The position numbers were made by a program, and so were the translations under genes. DNA of 6,789 bases from Planctomycetota bacterium (GTDB lineage Bacteria; Planctomycetota; Phycisphaerae; WQYP01). The notes beneath the pieces are model-generated. The model made no database searches. It saw only the letters and a list, made by a program, of their open reading frames with translations, and was not told the origin of the DNA. Positions 1 through 4,842 of the stretch are shown here, piece by piece (within the stretch, counting starts at the first letter, position 1; every line of letters begins with the position of its first letter). The stretch lies in assembly GCA_021816165.1 (NCBI GenBank), contig JAKAYZ010000122.1, forward strand, positions 1-6,789. Reading direction: 5' to 3'.

Positions 1-261
1 GTGCAGTTGTATGTTCGGCGTTCGCAGGGCAGGCCGGTTGTCGCCCTGCGCGATTTCCGGCGGGTGAAGATAGCTGCGGGCCAGACCGCGAAAGTTAGCT
101 TTCAAATAACGCCTGAGATGCTGGGGACATTTGAAGACAGAGGTGAACCGCTTTGCCCGACCGGCAGATTGGACTTGATCATATCCGGCGCAGCGCCAGT
201 GGAGCGCAGCGTTGCGCTTGGCAGCGCCAAGCCTGCAGTCGCCGAGGTGACGATTGTTTAG
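1..261 (+). CDS. Glycoside hydrolase family 3 enzyme, C-terminal fragment (fibronectin-III-like domain)
   Basis: This is the last 86 codons of a gene that begins left of the window; the GTG at base 1 is an internal valine, not a start. The opening VQLYVRR, then RPVVALRDFRRVKIAAGQ and VSFQITPEML, match the conserved pattern of the fibronectin-III-like domain that closes most GH3 beta-glucosidases and beta-xylosidases (QLYV, then P..L..F.RV.L.AG, then F.L.P). The end, PTGRLDLIISGAAP, corresponds to the usual glycine-rich 'G.f.v.vG.s' strand. The catalytic (alpha/beta)8 barrel and the acid/base domain are outside the window, so substrate specificity cannot be judged. GH3 enzymes remove terminal sugars from the non-reducing ends of oligosaccharides, often in the periplasm. 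The gene ends at TAG 259-261 and is followed 109 bases later by the hydrolase on the same strand. Confidence 0.85.
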   Translation: MQLYVRRSQGRPVVALRDFRRVKIAAGQTAKVSFQITPEMLGTFEDRGEPLCPTGRLDLIISGAAPVERSVALGSAKPAVAEVTIV

Positions 262-293
262 AAGGCCGGCAGCGGTGGTATTGAAATCCGGTA

Positions 294-321
294 TTGCCTT
301 GCCATTTTTCATCGATCTAAT
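294..321 (+). promoter_or_regulatory. Possible sigma-70-like promoter for the hydrolase gene
   Basis: TTGCCT (294-299) and TCTAAT (316-321) stand 16 bases apart in the gap between the GH3 gene and the hydrolase. They match the -35 and -10 consensus at four and five of six positions, and the site lies about 50 bases before the ATG at 371. In a sequence this long such matches arise by chance, and the two genes could equally be co-transcribed. Weak call. Confidence 0.2.
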
Positions 322-358
322 CACGTCGCATGGCGGTGTGCGGCCGTCAACAGGAATC

Positions 359-366
359 AGGAGGTG
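359..366 (+). promoter_or_regulatory. Strong Shine-Dalgarno site that sets the hydrolase start
   Basis: AGGAGGTG at 359-366 is a full match to the anti-Shine-Dalgarno sequence, with six bases between its GGAGG core and the ATG at 371. The reading frame is open further left, to 254, overlapping the end of the GH3 gene. This site and the signal peptide that begins at 371 fix the start at 371. Confidence 0.8.
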
Positions 367-370
367 TTTC

Positions 371-2017
371 ATGCGTAGCGAACCCCGGTACTGGAAAATA
401 ATAATTTTGGTATGGGCGGTCATGGCCGGTCTGGTTGCGGCAGGGCCAGCACGCGCCGGAATCTGGCAGTTTTCGGTTAAGACCGGCGTGCAGCATGGCC
501 GGGCGTATTTATGGATACCATCCCATTGCAAGCATGTGCGTGGAATTATATTGGGTCAGCAGGTCATACTGGAAAAGCCCTTCATGGAGGACAAAAACAT
601 ACGCGCGGCGGCCCGGGCGGAAAATCTGGCCGAAGTGATCATATCCCCATGGATCGTTAATTACTTGAACAAACCGAACTATAAGGCGCAGGTGGCCGGT
701 TTATACCGTGTGCTGGCCAAGCTTGCCAAAAAATCGGGTTATGGAGAGATTGCCCATGCGCCGTTCATAATTGTGGGCCACTCCGGTGGTGGTATTCTGC
801 CATGGCGCATGGCTTATTACGACCGGCATCAGGTGATTGCCATCGTCACCCTTCACTCCGCACCGGCGCTGCCAACATTTTGGAACCGCAATGCCACGGC
901 CAATGGCGTGCCGACATTGGCGGTGAGTGGTCAGTATGAAAGTTGGAACAGCCCGGTGCATTCATTGCAATGGCATGTAAGCTGGGTGCGGGGACTGCTG
1001 CTGTATTTTCGGGGATATTGGAGCCGGGCCATGGTGAGTGAAATCGTGGAGCCAGGAGCCGGCCATTTTTCGTTGACGCCGACACTTACGCGTTACATCG
1101 GCGAATTCATCCGGCAGGCCACCAAGGAACGTCTGCCGGCCCGGATCGGCAAAAATGGCCGTCCCGTACTACGCCACATACCCTTAAAAACGGGTTGGCT
1201 GGGGGATGTTCAACTGCTGCGCCCGGCCATATTTCCGCCGGCACCGTATGCCCAGTACAAGGGTGAACCGCAACTGGCATTCTGGTTTCTGGATAAAAAA
1301 CTCGCCATAGATGGTGAAAATTTCGAGGCGCGGCGTCGATCGAAGCGTGATCAGCGCATCACTTTCGTGCAGAATGGCAAGCCTGTTAAGCCGGGTTGGC
1401 TCGAGCCGCTGAAGTTTCAGCCCACAGGCAATGGCATGATATTCAAGGTGCATGCGGCATTTCTCAAGGCCAAACCCGTCGGTGGTTCAGATCCCGGCAA
1501 GCCGTTGGGGCATGGGCCAGGGCCGAGCCGATTCCGCCTGATCGGAGGGTGGAATGGCGGCGGTCGGCAGGTGGGACCGAACGAATTCGAGATTCATTTC
1601 AGCAATTTTGGCATTCATAGCTGGCGGGCACGATCGATGATGATCATGGCGTATGTAAGGGGAAACAAGAAATGGGCTTACGCCGAGCAGGCGGGTGGCA
1701 TTACATTTCCTAATTTTTTAGTGCATGGAGCGAAACAGCATCTTGACTTCCCCAAAATAAACAATGTCGTAGCCGGAACAAAGACCCTTCCACTTAAGGC
1801 GGTTGCAAGTTCCGGTCTGCCCGTAAGCTATTACATTACCAGTGGCCCGGCCCGCGTGCGTGGGGGCCAGATCATTTTTACGCGTATCCCGCCGCGGGCG
1901 AAGTTTCCCGTGGCAGTGCGTATCACCGCGTATCAATGGGGGCGGCCGCTACCGCCTTTGGTTGCCAGCGCGCGGCCAATTACGCAAACTTTTTATATTC
2001 TGCGTCACGCCCAATGA
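371..2017 (+). CDS. Secreted alpha/beta-hydrolase (esterase-like) with C-terminal Ig-like domain
   Basis: This is a 548-residue exported serine hydrolase of unknown substrate. Residues 1-29 form a signal peptide: a basic start, a hydrophobic run IIILVWAVMAGLVAA, and a signal peptidase I site ending ARA before G30. Residues about 30-260 are an alpha/beta-hydrolase core. The nucleophile elbow is GHSGGG with Ser138. His232 in EPGAGHF is the likely catalytic histidine. The acid is probably Glu190 in AVSGQYES, where many relatives carry Asp. IILGQQ near residue 59 is the probable oxyanion strand. Residues about 270-450 (KTGWLGD, then LAFWFLDKKLA) are a middle region typical of long planctomycete-type members. 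Residues about 455-548 are a beta-rich Ig-like module with LPVSYYI, IPPRAKFPV and a final TFYI. Sitting beside a GH3 gene and two lyase-like genes, an acyl or acetyl esterase acting on decorated polysaccharide is plausible, but this is inference. The start at 371 is supported by the Shine-Dalgarno site at 359-366. Confidence 0.8.
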   Translation: MRSEPRYWKIIILVWAVMAGLVAAGPARAGIWQFSVKTGVQHGRAYLWIPSHCKHVRGIILGQQVILEKPFMEDKNIRAAARAENLAEVIISPWIVNYLNKPNYKAQVAGLYRVLAKLAKKSGYGEIAHAPFIIVGHSGGGILPWRMAYYDRHQVIAIVTLHSAPALPTFWNRNATANGVPTLAVSGQYESWNSPVHSLQWHVSWVRGLLLYFRGYWSRAMVSEIVEPGAGHFSLTPTLTRYIGEFIRQATKERLPARIGKNGRPVLRHIPLKTGWLGDVQLLRPAIFPPAPYAQYKGEPQLAFWFLDKKLAIDGENFEARRRSKRDQRITFVQNGKPVKPGWLEPLKFQPTGNGMIFKVHAAFLKAKPVGGSDPGKPLGHGPGPSRFRLIGGWNGGGRQVGPNEFEIHFSNFGIHSWRARSMMIMAYVRGNKKWAYAEQAGGITFPNFLVHGAKQHLDFPKINNVVAGTKTLPLKAVASSGLPVSYYITSGPARVRGGQIIFTRIPPRAKFPVAVRITAYQWGRPLPPLVASARPITQTFYILRHAQ

Positions 2018-2104
2018 CATATCAAACGGCCGTGTTGCGGGGCGTAGGCGGCCCTCTGCGCAGGTCAGGGCGGGTGTATTATTGTGCGTCCCCACGGCGA
2101 TGCC

Positions 2105-2111
2105 TATGGAA
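2105..2111. repeat. Left copy of 7-bp target-site duplication
   Basis: TATGGAA abuts the left terminal repeat and is identical to the copy at 2351-2357 that abuts the right one. Confidence 0.65.
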
Positions 2112-2169
2112 ACGTGAATTCGGGATAAGGAATTCCGTAGCTTTGTTTATTCAGGTTGGTACGTTCATC

Positions 2170-2238
2170 GTGGCACAGACATTCCTCTCTGTGGCGCTTT
2201 ATTCCGGGCTAAATCACAGGCAAGAATGCCTGTGTCAC
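2170..2238. repeat. Paired CACAGRC hairpin repeat inside the element
   Basis: There are two adjacent hairpins. At 2174-2193, CACAGA and TCTGTG form a 6-bp stem with an 8-base loop. At 2215-2234, CACAGGCA and TGCCTGTG form a perfect 8-bp stem with a 4-base AGAA loop. The two units are also inverted copies of one another: 2170-2193 and 2215-2238 are complementary at 19 of 24 positions, with a 21-base spacer, so one larger cruciform is possible. Read as protein, the block gives the short peptides AQTFLSV and HRQECLCH. I recall these from many spurious planctomycete hypothetical proteins, which would fit a high-copy interspersed repeat; this recollection is unchecked. Confidence 0.65.
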
Positions 2239-2248
2239 CTTGGTTAAA

Positions 2249-2264
2249 GTGAATTCGGGATAAG
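2249..2264 (+). repeat. Internal direct copy of the element's left end
   Basis: GTGAATTCGGGATAAG is an exact 16-base match to 2114-2129, in the same orientation, and it also matches the inverted right end with one difference. The element therefore carries three copies of its end motif, two direct and one inverted. Confidence 0.8.
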
Positions 2265-2350
2265 CCTTTTTGCCGCCCGCTCGCCGGCCGGTTGCTTGAA
2301 ACATCGCCAGAAAAATTTGTTAACCATGACTTTTTATCCCGAACTCACGT

Positions 2351-2357
2351 TATGGAA
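2351..2357. repeat. Right copy of 7-bp target-site duplication
   Basis: TATGGAA directly follows the right terminal repeat and is identical to the copy at 2105-2111. The match ends at the element border on the inner side and changes at the next outer base, as expected of an insertion duplication. Confidence 0.65.
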
Positions 2358-2372
2358 CGTTCGACGCGGATG

Positions 2373-4688
2373 TCATTTCCAGGCCGTGAGTGTCAAGCTG
2401 GAATAGCCGTCAATGCGTATGCCATGCTTGAAGAAAGATTTGCCGCATTTTTCAGCCCGGTTTATCCAGGTAGGATGCCGGGATGTTGCGATCCACGCCG
2501 GTCTGAATTGCTCGCCCGCGCGATGAATCCACGCCTCCCCCGCCCAAGGTTCCCGAATATGAAACGTGATCGTACGACCGGTGGGGTTGTGGATCAAAAG
2601 CATCGGCCCCATAGAGGTATTAACTCTGATTTCCATCAGGCCGGCGGACAGCCGGGTATGCACAACCGGCGGTGTGCGGCGCGTCCAGACCGGGTGGATG
2701 GCAAGCAGGAAATAGCGATGCGTGCCTTTGCGATAAAGCCGAACGTGACCAGTTTTGGGCAAATGATTCCACAGGATCATGCGTCGCGCGTGGAGGCGAG
2801 CGGGCGAAAACATACTCGTGGGGTGGTCGCTTTCATGCGCATAGTCTGACGCCAGAACGTGAATGACGAGTGAACCGTAGCGCCATCGGTGAGTACCTGC
2901 AGGATCAAATTTTCGGTCCGCACCGCGCCAAGATTCTGAAGACAGGGCTAAAACGGTGCCATCGACGCCTGCAGCGTCCTGCGTTTTCATCGACGTGAGA
3001 GTAACCCAGCCAATGAGTCGGTTTCGGGTGAAGATCCATTCCTGCCGCCCTTTCCAGGCAATAGCCGGTTGGCCATAGCGCGAAAGTCGGTAAACGGTGC
3101 AGAGGGTGGCAAATCTGCGACCGACTACCACCGCATTATGTTCGTGCTGCGACAGTGCGGCGTAATGGCTGTAGCGTGCCCAGTCATCAGGGTCTGAACT
3201 CGCGGGCTTGATGCATACTTCACTGGCGACATCCTGGAGTGCGGCCGACATGGGCCATCGTCCGGCGGTCGGTTGTCGGCCGGGCGGGAAGCCAACCATG
3301 CAACCCACATAGGTGCTTTTTCCGCTATTAGTGCCAACATATTTTCTTCCGACCCCGGCAAATGAAAACGTCCCGAATCGGCCGCGTGGACCTTGAATAT
3401 TGCGGTCGAAGACAAAATAGCCATTGGGAGCCGGTGCCGGAGTCGCCCAGTGGCCCCAGTACGCCGCCTGTATTAAATCGCCCTTCGGTTTGTTCATCAA
3501 CGCCACGCGCATGTTCTGTGAAGAGCGATTGAATTTGGCTTCAATCATCGCAGGAACCTCTCCGTGCACCCGGTTCCAGTAATGCTTCCATGATGGGGCG
3601 GTGTAGTACTCCGCCACATTCAGAGGCTCTACGCTGAGAGGATAATAATTTTTCCCTGATTTGAGCATTTTCATTGCGATCGGATCATGCGTAAGTTCCC
3701 ACGCCCGGGCGATGCTGATGATGTCGATACCGTGGTAGGTGTAACATTCGTCCTGAGAATCAATATAGGTAAAGCCGCCGTCGGCAAATTCTGCCCGCTG
3801 ATACAGGAATCGCAGCCCCTTTTTCGCCATGTCCAGATAGTTGTGATCAGGAAACAGCATATGGGCGTATATCAAGGTGATAATGTAGTGGACGTCGGCG
3901 TTGGGGTAGGCGGTGTAGGGGCGGTCGGCCATGAAGCGCGATACCGCGGATTTGCCCGTGTAGAGATCAGCTTTGACTACCGCATGGATATTGGCCTTGA
4001 GAGATCGCTGCCACTGCGTTTGTTTTGATGGCGGCAGTATCCCCGGGAAGACCGATTTTACCATCAGATACATCTCGGTCATTATGGGTGAATAGCCGAA
4101 ATCGCCGAGATCCGGGTCGCCTGGCTGGTGCGTTCGATAGATGTAATCAAAGCGCTCGAGTAACGGAGCAACAATGGTCGGGTCGCCAAAAAATGGGCTC
4201 TGGCGATCACAAAGTGCCTCGGCCAGAAGCAATGCATTTTCGGAAACCCGATGCGGCAGAATCCAACTCTTCGGCATTTGGCTGTATGGGTAGTGAGGGG
4301 TTGGCTTTTTGAGGAATTGTCGGACCCATCGACAAAATTGGGTTGCAACGGGATTGTGACGAAAATCGGGAATATGTGGAAAAAGATTTGGGGGTTCTGC
4401 GCCTGCTGATACTGGCGCTTCCGCCAGCATATGTCGGGCGTCAGCCAGGAGGGTGCGCACTGCGGAGGATCGGCCAGCAAGCAGATCGACTCGAGCGCGG
4501 TGCAAAACCCATTTTATTGCCGCTACTTTCAGCTTCTCGGGCATTGATTGAGACGGTAATTTCGCGGTGGCTATTGCCAGGCTCGCAATGGCCGAAGTCG
4601 GGGTATCGGCAGCAGCGTCGTACTGAAAATGCACAGTCACCACCGCTGCTAAGAAGATGGCCATCAATCTGACTTTCAGCTCTTTCAT
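2373..4688 (-). CDS. Secreted toroid-type protein, candidate polysaccharide lyase of unassigned family
   Basis: This 771-residue exported protein begins at the ATG at 4686-4688, with a weak Shine-Dalgarno (GGAAG) ten bases upstream. Residues 1-27 form a signal peptide ending AAA before D28. Residues about 50-92 are a helical hairpin, perhaps TPR-like. Residues about 145-390 are helical and aromatic-rich with recurring family-like blocks: RVSENALLLAEAL (147-159), GDFGYSPIMTEMYLM (195-209), YPNADVHYI (261-269) and FADGGFTYIDSQDECYTYHG (301-320). I read this as an alpha/alpha toroid. Asn263, His267, Tyr316, Tyr318 and His319 are candidate catalytic residues by analogy with the Asn/His/Tyr chemistry of toroid lyases. 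Residues about 400-771 look beta-rich, like the trailing beta-sandwich of heparinase-like and PL8-like enzymes. I do not recognise a specific CAZy family, and lyase function is inferred from architecture only. It lies 154 bases downstream of the other toroid gene on the same strand, so co-transcription is likely. Its N-terminus matches the leader encoded at 6676-6789. Confidence 0.7.
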   Translation of the reverse strand: MKELKVRLMAIFLAAVVTVHFQYDAAADTPTSAIASLAIATAKLPSQSMPEKLKVAAIKWVLHRARVDLLAGRSSAVRTLLADARHMLAEAPVSAGAEPPNLFPHIPDFRHNPVATQFCRWVRQFLKKPTPHYPYSQMPKSWILPHRVSENALLLAEALCDRQSPFFGDPTIVAPLLERFDYIYRTHQPGDPDLGDFGYSPIMTEMYLMVKSVFPGILPPSKQTQWQRSLKANIHAVVKADLYTGKSAVSRFMADRPYTAYPNADVHYIITLIYAHMLFPDHNYLDMAKKGLRFLYQRAEFADGGFTYIDSQDECYTYHGIDIISIARAWELTHDPIAMKMLKSGKNYYPLSVEPLNVAEYYTAPSWKHYWNRVHGEVPAMIEAKFNRSSQNMRVALMNKPKGDLIQAAYWGHWATPAPAPNGYFVFDRNIQGPRGRFGTFSFAGVGRKYVGTNSGKSTYVGCMVGFPPGRQPTAGRWPMSAALQDVASEVCIKPASSDPDDWARYSHYAALSQHEHNAVVVGRRFATLCTVYRLSRYGQPAIAWKGRQEWIFTRNRLIGWVTLTSMKTQDAAGVDGTVLALSSESWRGADRKFDPAGTHRWRYGSLVIHVLASDYAHESDHPTSMFSPARLHARRMILWNHLPKTGHVRLYRKGTHRYFLLAIHPVWTRRTPPVVHTRLSAGLMEIRVNTSMGPMLLIHNPTGRTITFHIREPWAGEAWIHRAGEQFRPAWIATSRHPTWINRAEKCGKSFFKHGIRIDGYSSLTLTAWK

Positions 4689-4698
4689 TTATTTAATA

Positions 4699-4703
4699 CT
4701 TCC
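4699..4703 (-). promoter_or_regulatory. Weak Shine-Dalgarno for the 771-residue gene
   Basis: GGAAG on the minus strand lies ten bases before the ATG at 4688. It is a partial match only, but it supports this start over the in-frame ATG eight codons further in, as does the signal peptide. Confidence 0.4.
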
Positions 4704-4708
4704 ATCAA

Positions 4709-4731
4709 GCAAAACTTTTGCATCGCGCGAT
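4709..4731. repeat. Two abutting perfect palindromes upstream of the 771-residue gene
   Basis: GCAAAACTTTTGC (4709-4721) is a perfect dyad of six bases around one central base. ATCGCGCGAT (4722-4731) is a perfect 10-bp palindrome starting at the very next base. They sit 21-43 bases before the ATG, a position that fits an operator overlapping a promoter or 5' leader. No regulator gene is present in the window. Function is unproven. Confidence 0.35.
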
Positions 4732-4842
4732 AACGCTTCCTTTGCCTGCAACACCGCGCTATCAGACCGGCGCGGCGGCCCGGGACGCCGCCTCAGGCAT
4801 TATGCCCTGCTCTACGCGGGGAACATCGGTACAGACAAACTG

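Larger units (their letters stand above)
2112..2350. mobile_element. MITE-like non-autonomous element with terminal inverted repeats and 7-bp target duplication
   Basis: The left end ACGTGAATTCGGGATAA (2112-2128) and the right end, read on the minus strand as ACGTGAGTTCGGGATAA (2334-2350), are inverted repeats matching at 16 of 17 bases. Directly outside them are identical copies of TATGGAA, at 2105-2111 and 2351-2357. This is the signature of a transposed element with a 7-bp target-site duplication. The 239 bases between encode no transposase, so movement would need an enzyme supplied elsewhere, as for a miniature inverted-repeat element. Inside are two hairpins (2174-2193 and 2215-2234) and a third copy of the end motif in direct orientation (2249-2264). 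I do not recognise the insertion-sequence family. It lies 95 bases after the hydrolase stop and 16 bases from the next gene's 3' end. Confidence 0.7.
2018..2372. other. 355-base intergenic stretch between convergent genes
   Basis: There is no credible gene here. From 2018 to 2104 I see only unremarkable GC-rich sequence with no clear rho-independent terminator. From 2105 to 2357 lies the transposon-like element and its flanking 7-bp duplication, described separately. The final 15 bases run up to the stop of the leftward gene. The gap separates the rightward hydrolase from the leftward 771-residue protein, so an insertion here does not disrupt either gene. Confidence 0.8.

Noticed and set aside
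254..370. Upstream extension of the hydrolase frame, giving 39 more residues
   Set aside because: It overlaps the end of the GH3 gene, lacks a ribosome site, and would bury the signal peptide. The perfect Shine-Dalgarno at 359-366 points to 371.
1936..2247. 103-codon plus-strand reading frame running from the hydrolase end through the element
   Set aside because: It overlaps the hydrolase out of frame and translates the hairpin repeat; there is no ribosome site or protein-like composition.
2111..2351. CRISPR array, suggested by repeated motifs and palindromic units
   Set aside because: There are only two direct copies, 135 bases apart, with no regular spacers and no cas genes; terminal repeats of a mobile element explain them better.
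2292..2849. 185-codon plus-strand reading frame
   Set aside because: It lies mostly antisense to the 771-residue gene, begins inside the element, and looks like a shadow of a GC-rich coding strand.
3687..4028. 113-codon plus-strand reading frame, glycine and valine rich
   Set aside because: It is antisense to conserved-looking toroid motifs of the 771-residue protein, with no ribosome site; a shadow frame.
4082..4480. 132-codon minus-strand reading frame
   Set aside because: It lies within the 771-residue gene in another frame, and that gene has a signal peptide and a coherent fold pattern.
4772..4791. GC-rich hairpin (GCGGCG/CGCCGC stem, 8-base loop) between the two leftward genes, as a terminator
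   Set aside because: There is no run of U after it on the minus strand and the loop is large; in this GC-rich gap it may be chance. It does not argue against co-transcription.
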